From NCBI GenBank assembly GCA_016719405.1, contig JADJZE010000019.1, positions 1 to 64,000 of the forward strand: DNA of 64,000 bases, written 5' to 3'. The DNA comes from Candidatus Aalborgicola lynettensis (lineage in GTDB: Bacteria; Pseudomonadota; Gammaproteobacteria; Burkholderiales; Burkholderiaceae_C). How positions within the stretch are numbered: position 1 is the first letter of the stretch; each line of letters begins with the position of its first letter. Position numbers and translations under genes: made by a program. The notes under the pieces are model-generated. The model did no database searches, was not told where the DNA came from, and saw nothing but the letters and a program-made list of their open reading frames with translations. Positions 1-7,682 of the stretch are shown piece after piece.

Positions 1-348
1 CAAACAATAGAATGAATAATTCAGCCACCCCCCTCCAGCAGAGCGAAGAGGTTGATTATGTTCAAATATATTTTTAACATAGACTGCCAAAACAATCCCG
101 ACAAAACATCTCGAAATTGGCACAAAGAGTCGTGTCCGACCCCAGGTATAAACATTGACGGGAGCTTTATCTATAAAACCGTATGACGGATTTATGAACA
201 GTAATATCACGAGAAATACAGCTAATGCCGGCCACTCAGGCTTGGACAAGAAAAAAGCAAATGCGGCAACGGCGCTTAGTGAAAAAATTAAGGCGAATAC
301 CATGGGCACCCCATACCCAATTGATATTCCAATAATTTGATCAAGCAC
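1..348 (-). CDS. Partial membrane protein at the end of the EPS operon (possible polymerase/ligase-type)
   Basis: An open reading frame of 116 codons runs off the left edge on the minus strand. It lacks an early ATG, so I start it at GTG 348, where GGA lies about 8 bases upstream; ATG 306 is an alternative. The visible product has two hydrophobic segments, around residues 12–31 and 37–50, then a loop and a third hydrophobic stretch around 80–92. This suits the N-terminus of a polytopic inner-membrane protein. In XrtB loci such a position is often taken by an O-antigen polymerase/ligase-like protein or a flippase, but no family motif is visible, so function is inference only. Its base composition is clearly more AT-rich than the eps genes beside it, suggesting a variable, exchanged part of the locus. 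Confidence 0.6.
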   Translation of the reverse strand, partial: MLDQIIGISIGYGVPMVFALIFSLSAVAAFAFFLSKPEWPALAVFLVILLFINPSYGFIDKAPVNVYTWGRTRLFVPISRCFVGIVLAVYVKNIFEHNQPLRSAGGGWLNYSFYCL

Positions 349-383
349 AGAATAGTTCCAGTTTAAGGATATACATTTTTATT

Positions 384-1363
384 TCACAAAGTGGTTTGAA
401 ATTCTTTGTACGCATCATTCAATCCATTTACCAACTCGGTTGTCGCCCGCCAACCTACATTTAGCAGCCGCCCAACATCCAACAACTTGCGCTGCGTCCC
501 ATAAGGTTTGGTTGCATCAAAAACAATCTCGCCTCCTTGTCCCACCACATCTGAAACGTTCCTGCAAGTTCCTTAATGGGTGGCGTCGTTTCACCCACAC
601 CAATATTGATAAGCGGTGGTTCAAACTTGCCGGACTTGGATTCGTCACTACCTAGCAGGCCCGTGTATTGCGCATCGGGCAGATTCATCACATGCACGCA
701 CGCTGCAGCCATGTCTTCGCTGTACATAAACTCGCGCCGCGGCGTGCCAGTGCCCCACACCACCACCCTGGGTGCATTGGCCACTTTGGCTTCGTGGAAC
801 TTGCGGATCAGCGCCGGTATAACGTGGCTGTTGTCGGGGTGGTAGTTGTCGCCCGGGCCATACAGGTTGGTGGGCATGGCCGCCAGGTAGCGCGTGCCGT
901 ACTGGCGGTTGTAGCTCCAGCACATTTCTACCCCGGCTATTTTGGCAAGGGCATAGGGCCGATTGGTGGGCTCCAGCGCTCCGGTGAGCAAATGCTCTTC
1001 GCGCATGGGCTGGGGGGCCATTTTGGGGTAAATGCAGCTGGAGCCCAAAAACAGCAGGCGCTGCACTTTGTTCACATAGGCGGCATGAATGATGTTGCTC
1101 TGGATGAGCAGGTTGTCGCGGATGAACTCTGCCGGGTATGCGTTGTTGGCAAATATGCCGCCCACTTTGGCCGCAGCCAAAAATACGTAGTGGGGTTTTT
1201 CTGCCTCAAAAAAAGCTGCCGTGGCAGCCTGGTTGGTCAAGTCCAACTCGGCATGCGTTCGCAGCACCAGGTTGGTGTACCCATTGGCCTGCAGCTGGCG
1301 CACCAGCGCAGAGCCCACCAAACCGCGGTGGCCCGCTATATATATTTTGGCGTTCTTGTTCAT
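384..1363 (-). pseudogene. fcl: GDP-L-fucose synthase, frameshifted near the C-terminus
   Basis: Epimerase/reductase of the SDR superfamily that turns GDP-4-keto-6-deoxymannose into GDP-L-fucose, the step after Gmd. The N-terminus has the Rossmann motif GHRGLVGSA, and the YxxxK motif appears as YALAK. ATG 1363 is the natural start, overlapping the stop of the preceding gene (ATGA). After ELAG the frame is lost: read straight on it stops at 461, but shifting by one base near 558–562 restores a normal ending (SDVVGQGGEIVFDATKP, then YGTQRKLLDVGRLLNVGW) to a TGA at 384. The site reads GGAAC where GGAAAC would keep the frame, so one A seems lost. Only the last ~60 residues are affected. It may be a real mutation or a sequencing error. 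Confidence 0.85.
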
Positions 1364-1605
1364 GTGGCGTGCACGGCTTCTATCAGCTCGGCGGCGATGG
1401 TGTCTGGGCCAAGGTCTTGCCCGTCGGGCCAACCTATGCCTCTGAAAACCAAACGTACTTGTTTGAAGTAGGTTGGGTCCTTTAGGGCTTCGAAATAGGC
1501 GCTGTTCATGTAGGGGCGCACATCAAACAGGCCTTTGCGGTTGTTTGACAGGGCAACAAGAACGTGGCCGTTAGCAGCGGGGGAGACGTTGACGACTTTT
1601 TCCAT
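1360..1605 (-). CDS. DUF2442 domain protein
   Basis: An 81-residue protein whose sequence (NRKGLFDVRPYMNSAYFEALKD, continuing with VRLVFRGIGWPDGQDLGPDT) matches the DUF2442 pattern of a short beta-rich N-terminus followed by a 'W-x-DGxDLxPD' ending. I choose ATG 1605 over ATG 1620 because AGGAG lies 7 bases upstream of it. It follows the DUF4160 gene almost directly, and its stop overlaps the fcl start. DUF4160 and DUF2442 genes commonly occur side by side, and such pairs have been suspected to be toxin–antitoxin-like, but no activity is established as far as I know. Its place between gmd and fcl is unexpected. Confidence 0.8.
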   Translation of the reverse strand: MEKVVNVSPAANGHVLVALSNNRKGLFDVRPYMNSAYFEALKDPTYFKQVRLVFRGIGWPDGQDLGPDTIAAELIEAVHAT

Positions 1606-1619
1606 TAGATGCTCCTGCA

Positions 1620-1889
1620 TTATTTCAGTGGGTCTATTTTTTGTGGCGGTAGGCCTTGGATCGCGAGTGTCCAATCAGCTGCAAGTTCGTCCCGATGAAT
1701 TTCCATCCACGCTTGGAGCAATTTCATTTTTGCCCGCGGAAGTTCACCCTCCAAGACCTCTCCATCGTCAATGGCAACGACCGCCGTAAATTCTGCATAT
1801 TCAACATGCACATGCGCTCGATGATGTTTGCGGTTGTCGTAAGCGTACATGTACACCAAAACACCATAAAACATGGACAAGATCGGCAT
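1620..1889 (-). CDS. DUF4160 domain protein
   Basis: An 89-residue protein starting MPILSMFYGVLVYMYAYDN, with HHRAHVHVEYAEFTAVVAI, the usual DUF4160 signature (short N-terminal strand, then H-x-H-x-EY). A longer upstream extension of the frame overlaps gmd and is dismissed because ATG 1889 fits the family start and lies 8 bases after the gmd stop. Its stop overlaps an ATG of the next gene (TAATG), so it is translated together with the DUF2442 protein. The two small genes are wedged between gmd and fcl, which belong to one pathway. Function is unknown. Confidence 0.8.
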   Translation of the reverse strand: MPILSMFYGVLVYMYAYDNRKHHRAHVHVEYAEFTAVVAIDDGEVLEGELPRAKMKLLQAWMEIHRDELAADWTLAIQGLPPQKIDPLK

Positions 1890-1897
1890 AATTAATC

Positions 1898-3019
1898 TTA
1901 CTCGTGGTGGTCGTAGGTCTGGAAGCCGGCCAGCTTGACCAGCGCATCGCGCTTGGCGCTGGTGTAGTCGGCCTGCACCATCTCGGCAACCAGTTCTTGC
2001 AGGGTGGTGGTTGGCACCCAGCCCAGTTTCTGTTTGGCTTTGGTGGGGTCGCCCAGCAGGGTTTCCACTTCCGTAGGGCGGAAGTAACGGGGGTCTACCT
2101 TGACGATGACGTCGCCTACCTTGCACTTGGCTTGCGTTCCAGTAATTGCGGTAACGGTGCCAATTTCTGCTTCGCCCTCGCCCGTCCAGGCCAATTCAAC
2201 GCCCAGCTCTTGCGCAGCAAATACAACAAACTGGCGCACGCTGTATTGCACGCCGGTGGCGATAACAAAGTCTTCCGCCACATCCTGCTGCAGCATGAGC
2301 CACTGCATTTCCACATAGTCGCGGGCGTGGCCCCAGTCGCGCAGGGCGCTCAGGTTGCCCAGGTACAAACAGTCTTGCAGGCCCAGGGCAATGCGCGATA
2401 TGGCGCGGGTGATCTTGCGGGTGACGAAGGTTTCGCCGCGCAAGGGGCTCTCGTGGTTGAACAAAATGCCGTTGCAGGCATACATGCCATAGGCTTCGCG
2501 GTAGTTGACGGTAATCCAGTACGCATACATCTTGGCCACGGCGTAAGGGCTGCGCGGGTAGAAAGGCGTGGTTTCTTTTTGCGGTATTTCTTGCACCAAG
2601 CCATACAGCTCGGAGGTGGATGCCTGGTAGAAGCGGGTTTTCTTTTCCAGCCCCAGGATGCGAATGGCTTCCAGAATGCGCAGGGTGCCCATGGCGTCGG
2701 CATCGGCCGTGTATTCGGGGCTCTCAAAGCTCACCGCCACATGGCTCATGGCGCCCAGGTTGTAAATTTCGTCCGGCTGCACCTGCTGGATGATGCGGAT
2801 GAGGTTGCTGCTGTCCGTCAAATCGCCATAGTGCAGCATGAAGTTGCGTTTGGACACATGGGGGTCCTGGTACAGGTGATCCACACGGTCGGTATTGAAG
2901 CTGGACGCCCGGCGCTTGATGCCGTGCACTTCGTAGCCTTTTTTAAGCAGAAGTTCGGCGAGGTAGGCGCCGTCTTGGCCGGTTACGCCGGTAATGAGTG
3001 CTACTTTTGGTTTGGTCAT
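1898..3019 (-). CDS. gmd: GDP-mannose 4,6-dehydratase
   Basis: Converts GDP-D-mannose to GDP-4-keto-6-deoxy-D-mannose in the cytoplasm, the first step towards GDP-L-fucose or related 6-deoxyhexoses used in the exopolysaccharide. The 373-residue length is normal. Visible marks are the NAD(P)-binding GVTGQDGAYLAELLLKKGY, the catalytic STSELYG and YxxxK (YAVAK), and NHESPLRGETFVTRKITRA, a family hallmark. The start ATG overlaps the epsI stop (ATGA), so it is translationally coupled to the exosortase genes. One unusual feature is a 14–18-residue stretch around GTVTAITGTQAKCKVGDVI before the VDPRYFRPTEVE motif, slightly longer than I expect here. Confidence 0.96.
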   Translation of the reverse strand: MTKPKVALITGVTGQDGAYLAELLLKKGYEVHGIKRRASSFNTDRVDHLYQDPHVSKRNFMLHYGDLTDSSNLIRIIQQVQPDEIYNLGAMSHVAVSFESPEYTADADAMGTLRILEAIRILGLEKKTRFYQASTSELYGLVQEIPQKETTPFYPRSPYAVAKMYAYWITVNYREAYGMYACNGILFNHESPLRGETFVTRKITRAISRIALGLQDCLYLGNLSALRDWGHARDYVEMQWLMLQQDVAEDFVIATGVQYSVRQFVVFAAQELGVELAWTGEGEAEIGTVTAITGTQAKCKVGDVIVKVDPRYFRPTEVETLLGDPTKAKQKLGWVPTTTLQELVAEMVQADYTSAKRDALVKLAGFQTYDHHE

Positions 3020-3711
3020 AGTTGCTTGCTTTCAGGTTTACCGGTTACACGCCATCTGAGGGCGGGGGTAACGGCTTCGATCATTTGTTTGGAGAATTGG
3101 TCTTGCATGGTATAGGCATTGGCGGTGTCAGCATCGATAGACGATGCGCGAATGAGAATGCCATCCGGAATTTTGCCGCGCAGGCCGTAGCCTAGCTCGA
3201 CCAGCTTTTTGTCGAAGCTGCCAGTCTTGATGACGGTTTCACCAATCATGATCCAGTAGCTCACAGGCTCTTTACGCGGGCCCAAGGATGTGGAAAGCCG
3301 CGTAATGGGGATGCTGCCAGCACTGTGTTGAAGCACGTCAACGTGCCTGTCGTGCAGCACGAACCCTTGCGCCGGGTAGCAAACTTCTGGCTTATGCACT
3401 TGGGCTGTGTCAGTCTGGTCACGGCCATAGGCAATGGAGAGCATGATGCGGTAGCCCTGCGGGTTGACGTAGGTGCGCGACAAGGTTTTGCTGTAAATCT
3501 TGTTGAGCATTTCTTGCTGCTGCGGGTCAACAATTTGCGCCGCAGAGGTGGGCTCGGAACGCCATTCGCCAAAGGCCTCCGGGATGAGCGTTTCCAGTTC
3601 AAACTGGGGGCCCTGGTCGGCAATGCGTTGGTGGGGGCGCAGAGTGACGGCCATGCCGGCAGCGCCGAACATCAACGCACACAATAACAGGCTACGGGCA
3701 AGCATTTTCAT
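3016..3711 (-). CDS. epsI: EpsI family exosortase-associated protein
   Basis: A 231-residue protein of the EpsI family (often called methanolan biosynthesis EpsI), found next to or fused with exosortases. It has an N-terminal signal/anchor (MKMLARSLLLCALMFGAAG), then conserved EpsI features: IPEAFGEWR, IMLSIAYGRDQ, HKPEVCYPAQGF with its Cys, and SYWIMIGE. Start ATG 3711 is preferred over an in-frame upstream one because it gives the signal peptide and overlaps the xrtB stop (ATGA). The product is expected in the periplasm, anchored to the inner membrane. Its exact role is unknown; it is thought to work with XrtB and polysaccharide export. Confidence 0.92.
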   Translation of the reverse strand: MKMLARSLLLCALMFGAAGMAVTLRPHQRIADQGPQFELETLIPEAFGEWRSEPTSAAQIVDPQQQEMLNKIYSKTLSRTYVNPQGYRIMLSIAYGRDQTDTAQVHKPEVCYPAQGFVLHDRHVDVLQHSAGSIPITRLSTSLGPRKEPVSYWIMIGETVIKTGSFDKKLVELGYGLRGKIPDGILIRASSIDADTANAYTMQDQFSKQMIEAVTPALRWRVTGKPESKQL

Positions 3712-4607
3712 GGGGTGGCTCCCTTTGGCAGGCGTGCGGCATCGCTGCGGCGCACCCACCACTGAATGGCGGAGTCAACCGCAATGATGAGCAGCAGCGC
3801 GGTAATAAAAAGCACCATGCCGGCAAACCCGTGCAGGAAGCCCTGCCCCGCTTCGTCGCCAAAATGGTAGGTGATGAGGGTGAGCACCATCACGCGGATG
3901 ACGTTGGCGGTAAAAGAGATAGGTACGATCAGCGTGGCCAGGGTGACGTTGCGAACAAAGGAGTCGTGGCGCACGATGTTGAGGTACAGCAGGCCCAGCG
4001 CTTCGAGCGTAAACAGGGTGTGCAGGCCCGCGCAGGCGTCGGCCACCAGCAGTTTGTACTGGCCAATTTGCAGAACAACGCCAGTGCGGGCAATGGGGTA
4101 ACCCACCGCATAAAGAATGTGCTCAGCCACATACGACACAGCCATCTTCATGGGCATGGTGAGGGCGTCGACCAGCGGCCCTGGCAGCGGGATCATGAAC
4201 AGCATGAAAAACAGCGCGAACCACTGCGCCTTGAGGGCCGTGCTGCCACGCGTGAGCAACACAATGCCCGCCAGCAGCCAGATGAGGGAGCCGATTTCGA
4301 ACAGCAAAATATCTTGCGAACGGCCAATGGCGTAGAGCGGCAGGCCAACCGCAAACACCGGCCAACCCCAGGCAGAGGGGCTTTTGCCTTCGCTGGCGGC
4401 CCACATGGCGGGCCACTTGCGGTAGGCCAGCCAGCAGGCAATGCCAAACACAATGGGTCCATGGGCCTGCGCGTCGGTAGACCACACGCCGCGGAACAGG
4501 CCGATGAAGCTGGGTACATACAGCGCAGCAAGGCCTACCACAATGGGCAGCCACAGCAGCAACTGCGTTTGCAGCGCGCGCGGTTGGGTTGCGACAGGGG
4601 ATGTCAT
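3708..4607 (-). CDS. xrtB: Exosortase B
   Basis: An integral membrane transpeptidase-like protein of the exosortase family, thought to process PEP-CTERM proteins during export along with EPS. The three catalytic residues are visible: Cys in ADACAGLHTLF, Arg in TANVIRVMVL, His in FLHGFAGM. About eight hydrophobic segments fit the family. I start at ATG 4607 (MTSPVATQ, 299 residues); the longer upstream frame is low-complexity and overlaps the neighbouring gene. The pairing with epsI downstream and epsA–epsG upstream is the known XrtB arrangement. No PEP-CTERM substrate gene is seen in this window. Confidence 0.94.
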   Translation of the reverse strand: MTSPVATQPRALQTQLLLWLPIVVGLAALYVPSFIGLFRGVWSTDAQAHGPIVFGIACWLAYRKWPAMWAASEGKSPSAWGWPVFAVGLPLYAIGRSQDILLFEIGSLIWLLAGIVLLTRGSTALKAQWFALFFMLFMIPLPGPLVDALTMPMKMAVSYVAEHILYAVGYPIARTGVVLQIGQYKLLVADACAGLHTLFTLEALGLLYLNIVRHDSFVRNVTLATLIVPISFTANVIRVMVLTLITYHFGDEAGQGFLHGFAGMVLFITALLLIIAVDSAIQWWVRRSDAARLPKGATP

Positions 4608-4644
4608 GGTGTTCACAGTAGTGTAAGTAGGGTACGGGTATTTA

Positions 4645-5127
4645 TCAGGATGCCCAACTGAACCCCTTGCGGTGCAGGTAGACGGTAATGGTGTCAAACG
4701 CGCCAAGTACGATCTGGCACTCCACGGCAAGCAGGTTGATGCGCGCAATGCGTGCTTCGGACTGATCGGGGTAGTGGTGCGAAAACTTGTTGCGCAGCAT
4801 GGCAGCGGTGCCAATTTCTTCGGCAGACTGTATGACGCCCAGTTTTTCCATCAACAACGATTTTTCGCGGTTGGACTTGTCAGAAATGTCTTCTTGCTCC
4901 AAGTACGCAATGCCCCTGAAGACCTGATCCTGAATCATGGACACACATTGTGAATACCGCAGGATGAGTGCATCGAGCGACTCTTCGTCATCGTCCGTCA
5001 TGGTGGCGGCGGTGGCCGCTGTCAACGGGAACAGGTGCCTGGTATTTTTGATCGACTGCGTAAGCTTGGCGATGCGTTGGGCACAGGCCTGCATACTGGC
5101 GGCCAGTAGTACGGGGGCTGTGCTCAT
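4645..5127 (-). CDS. HEPN-domain (HepT-like) candidate toxin RNase
   Basis: A 160-residue all-alpha protein with the HEPN RNase motif RNKFSHHYP around residue 113, matching RN-x3-H-x-Y of HepT toxins. It overlaps the upstream nucleotidyltransferase gene by ATGA, the classic MntA–HepT layout. In characterised members HepT is an RNase that is neutralised when MntA adds AMP units to the Tyr next to the HEPN motif; that Tyr is present here. The pair sits inside the EPS operon between epsG and xrtB in the same direction, so it may be co-transcribed with capsule genes. Toxin activity is inferred from family membership only. Confidence 0.8.
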   Translation of the reverse strand: MSTAPVLLAASMQACAQRIAKLTQSIKNTRHLFPLTAATAATMTDDDEESLDALILRYSQCVSMIQDQVFRGIAYLEQEDISDKSNREKSLLMEKLGVIQSAEEIGTAAMLRNKFSHHYPDQSEARIARINLLAVECQIVLGAFDTITVYLHRKGFSWAS

Positions 5128-5408
5128 AATTTAATGCCTTGCCGTGCAATGTCAAAAATGGCCTTTTCAGGGTCTTGCGGCGACTTGATGAGCAAGTCGA
5201 CCTTGGTGTCGCAGGCACAGGTTAAGCGGTATTCCATAGCCAAAGCGGATTTGAGGTCGATACTGCGGGTAGCCTCTAAAAATACATCAATATCCCCACC
5301 ACGGCGCGCATCATCCACCCGGGAGCCAAACAGGTAGATGGCGCCATGGGGGTCCATTGCGGCCAGATTGGCACGAATGGCTTCTAATTCTGCAGGACGT
5401 AGTCGCAT
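5124..5408 (-). CDS. MNT-type nucleotidyltransferase, candidate antitoxin
   Basis: A 94-residue minimal nucleotidyltransferase of the DNA polymerase beta superfamily. The active-site pattern GSRVDDARRGGDIDVFLE (GS, then D-x-D) is intact and a third acidic residue is available in TKVDLLIK. It is the likely MntA-type partner of the HEPN protein encoded immediately downstream, with ATGA overlap. It starts 20 bases after epsG ends, so it shares the EPS transcript unless it has its own promoter in that short gap. Intact metal-binding acids argue that it is active. Confidence 0.85.
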   Translation of the reverse strand: MRLRPAELEAIRANLAAMDPHGAIYLFGSRVDDARRGGDIDVFLEATRSIDLKSALAMEYRLTCACDTKVDLLIKSPQDPEKAIFDIARQGIKL

Positions 5409-5428
5409 GGTGTGGATGAGGCTTCTTA

Positions 5429-6319
5429 TCAGGCGTCGTTCAGTACGGAGCCCACCAGCGTGATGCCGCCGTCTCTAAAGCTGCGTGCAAGGCTGGTAGC
5501 AGCGGGCAACAGGCTCTGGTTTTTGCGTGTGACCAAAAGGGCAGCTCCGGCGCGGGAGGCGATGATTTCAGCATCGGCAACGGCAGCAGCGGCGGGAGTG
5601 TCGATGAGCACCACGTCGTATTGCACGGCAGCTTGCGCCAGCAACTCACCAAAACCGGCTCGCCCCAATAATTCTTGCGGGTTGGGTGCTGCGGCACCGG
5701 CCGCCAGCACGGTCAGGCTGGGGATGCCGGGCACCGCCTGGGCGGTTTCAAGGCTACCGCGGTCGGACAATATGCCCGACAGGCCGGGGCTGCGCCCGAG
5801 CTTGAACAGGGCTTGCTGGCTGCGCTCGGGGTTGGCGCGCAGGTCGGCATCAATGAGCAGGGTGCGCTGGCCTTGTTGCGCAAACACGATGGCGAGGTTG
5901 GCGGTGATGAAGCTGCGCCCGTCCTGGCTGCCCGGGCTGACCACGGCCAGCACCCGATGGGCGGGTTGGTCGTTTAACCAGCGCAGCATGAGCTGGCTGC
6001 GCACCGCGCGCAGGTTTTCGCCCACTGCACTAAAGGGCTTGTAGGCGGCGACCAGATCGCTGCTCAGGCTGGTGCCGCCTTCTTGCAGGTAGGCGTAGTT
6101 GAACTGTTTGCTCAGGGCAAAGTCGATGTCGGCTTTGGTGAGCAGCTTGAGTGCCAGGGCGGCGTCGCCAAAGGCGAGTTTGTCTTTTGCCTGTGCGGCC
6201 AGAATGCGCTGCAGATTGGGGGCACTGAGGCGCCCGGTGGCGACCAGAATGTCGCCAATGGAGCGGCTGTTGTTGGCAACCGATGCGCCGGTGCCGATGG
6301 GGGGGAATGGCGTGCTCAT
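5429..6319 (-). CDS. epsG: EPS chain-length tyrosine kinase EpsG
   Basis: A BY-kinase-type cytoplasmic ATPase that works with the EpsF co-polymerase to control polymer length and export. The P-loop region reads VVSPGSQDGRSFITANLA, with Arg in place of the usual Lys; GRS is what I recall for EpsG proteins, so it need not mean inactivity. Walker A' is LLIDADLR and the Walker B-like strand is VVLIDTPA. The N-terminal ~90 residues resemble a GspE-N type region (IGDILVATGRLSAPNLQRIL). A Tyr-rich C-terminal tail, typical of classical BY-kinases, is absent. Start overlaps the epsF stop (ATGA). Confidence 0.9.
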   Translation of the reverse strand: MSTPFPPIGTGASVANNSRSIGDILVATGRLSAPNLQRILAAQAKDKLAFGDAALALKLLTKADIDFALSKQFNYAYLQEGGTSLSSDLVAAYKPFSAVGENLRAVRSQLMLRWLNDQPAHRVLAVVSPGSQDGRSFITANLAIVFAQQGQRTLLIDADLRANPERSQQALFKLGRSPGLSGILSDRGSLETAQAVPGIPSLTVLAAGAAAPNPQELLGRAGFGELLAQAAVQYDVVLIDTPAAAAVADAEIIASRAGAALLVTRKNQSLLPAATSLARSFRDGGITLVGSVLNDA

Positions 6320-7665
6320 GCGCGGGCTCCAACGTGTGCAATGCTGCCCAGCAGGGGGATGCCAAGGGCTTCGGTGAGGTCGTCGGCACTGCGCACGCGG
6401 CGGTTGAGCAGCTCCAGCGCCAGGGCCAGTCCAACTCCGAGCATGGTGCCCAAAAAGATGGATACCAGAATGTTGAGAAACACGCGGGGTTTGGACGGGT
6501 CCGCCGGGGGGGATGCAGGGTTGAGCATGGCGATGTTGGTTTGGGTGGCTTGGCTTTCCACATTGGTTTGGGAGGCGCGTTGGGCCACTACCTCATAGGC
6601 GCGCTGGGCGGTTTCGATGTCGCGGCGCAGCACGTTGAGTTCGTCGCGCTGTTTGTTGAGCATGAGTACGCGCGCCTTTTGGTTGGCCAGGGCGCCTTTG
6701 AGCTGCACTTCGCGTTGTTTGCCAACCTGGTAGCTGGTCTCAATAGAGCTGGTGACTTTGCGGATTTCGGCCTCCAGCTGGGTGCGCAGGGTGGCCAGCT
6801 CGGCCTCGGTGCGCTGGGTTTGGGGGTGGTTTTTACCCAGGTTGACGCTGCTTTCGGTGAGTTTGGCCTCCAGGCGGGCCACCTCGGCTTTGAGGTTGTT
6901 GACCAGGGGGTTTTGCATGACTTCGGCCACGGTGTCGGCCTTGCCGCTGTTGCGCTTGCTTTGGCTGTCGGTGGTTTGGCCCTGCACGCCGGTGAGTTGG
7001 CTGCTGGTTTCGTTGAGTTTGGCGGTTTCAAAGTCGAGGCGTTCATCGGCACTGGTGATGCCATTGGCCTGCTGGTAGGTGGAGAGTGCAGACTGGGCTT
7101 GCTCCAGCTTTTCACGGGCGGCTTTGGTTTGTTCTTCAAAGAAGGCGGCAAACTGGCGCGCTGGGGCCAAACGCAGGTCGAGGTTGACGTCGATATAGGC
7201 TTTGGCAAAGCCGTTGGCTACGGCGGCGGCAAATTCGGGGTCGGCACCGGTGTAGTTGATGTTGATGACGTTGCTTTCGCGGCTGGGCTTGACTTCCAGG
7301 CTTTTTTGCAGCAGGTTGGCCAGCCAGTCGGCGAGTTGGCCTTTGCCTTGGGTGGCTTCTTGCCATTGGGATTGAATGGCGGGGCTTCTGTCCATGCCCA
7401 GCGATGTAATGACCTGTCTGGCCACGCGGTCGCTGTTGATGATGTCGATTTGGGTGGCCATGTAGCCGGGGGCCATCATGCCGGCCAGCAGTTGCCCGGT
7501 AACGGGGTCGGGGGACTTGACGTCCACCAGCACGGCAGCGCTGGCGGTGTATTGTTTTTGCATGAGCAGGCTGACGGTTGCCGTGGTGGCAACGGTGAGC
7601 ACAAAAACGAGCAACGCTATTTTGTAGCGCGCGCGCAGGATGAGCAGGAATTGTTGGAGTGTCAT
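6316..7665 (-). CDS. epsF: EPS chain-length determinant EpsF
   Basis: A Wzz-type polysaccharide co-polymerase of 449 residues. It has an N-terminal membrane segment (about residues 16–36), a long periplasmic coiled-coil region rich in Glu, Gln and Ala (about 170–380), and a second membrane segment near 405–425 (VFLNILVSIFLGTMLGVGLALALELL). The Wzz motif near the second segment is represented by LNPASPPADPSKPR. It pairs with EpsG in the cytoplasm and EpsE in the outer membrane. Lies 17 bases after epsE; its stop overlaps epsG. Confidence 0.92.
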   Translation of the reverse strand: MTLQQFLLILRARYKIALLVFVLTVATTATVSLLMQKQYTASAAVLVDVKSPDPVTGQLLAGMMAPGYMATQIDIINSDRVARQVITSLGMDRSPAIQSQWQEATQGKGQLADWLANLLQKSLEVKPSRESNVININYTGADPEFAAAVANGFAKAYIDVNLDLRLAPARQFAAFFEEQTKAAREKLEQAQSALSTYQQANGITSADERLDFETAKLNETSSQLTGVQGQTTDSQSKRNSGKADTVAEVMQNPLVNNLKAEVARLEAKLTESSVNLGKNHPQTQRTEAELATLRTQLEAEIRKVTSSIETSYQVGKQREVQLKGALANQKARVLMLNKQRDELNVLRRDIETAQRAYEVVAQRASQTNVESQATQTNIAMLNPASPPADPSKPRVFLNILVSIFLGTMLGVGLALALELLNRRVRSADDLTEALGIPLLGSIAHVGARA

Positions 7666-7682
7666 GGCGGGCGACCGGTTGT

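Noticed and set aside
155..340. Plus-strand 61-codon frame
   Set aside because: It is antisense to the better-supported minus-strand membrane-protein frame, whose hydrophobic pattern is convincing.
5429..6319. EpsG considered inactive because its P-loop has Arg in place of Lys
   Set aside because: The GRS form is what I recall for EpsG family members, and the other Walker motifs are intact.
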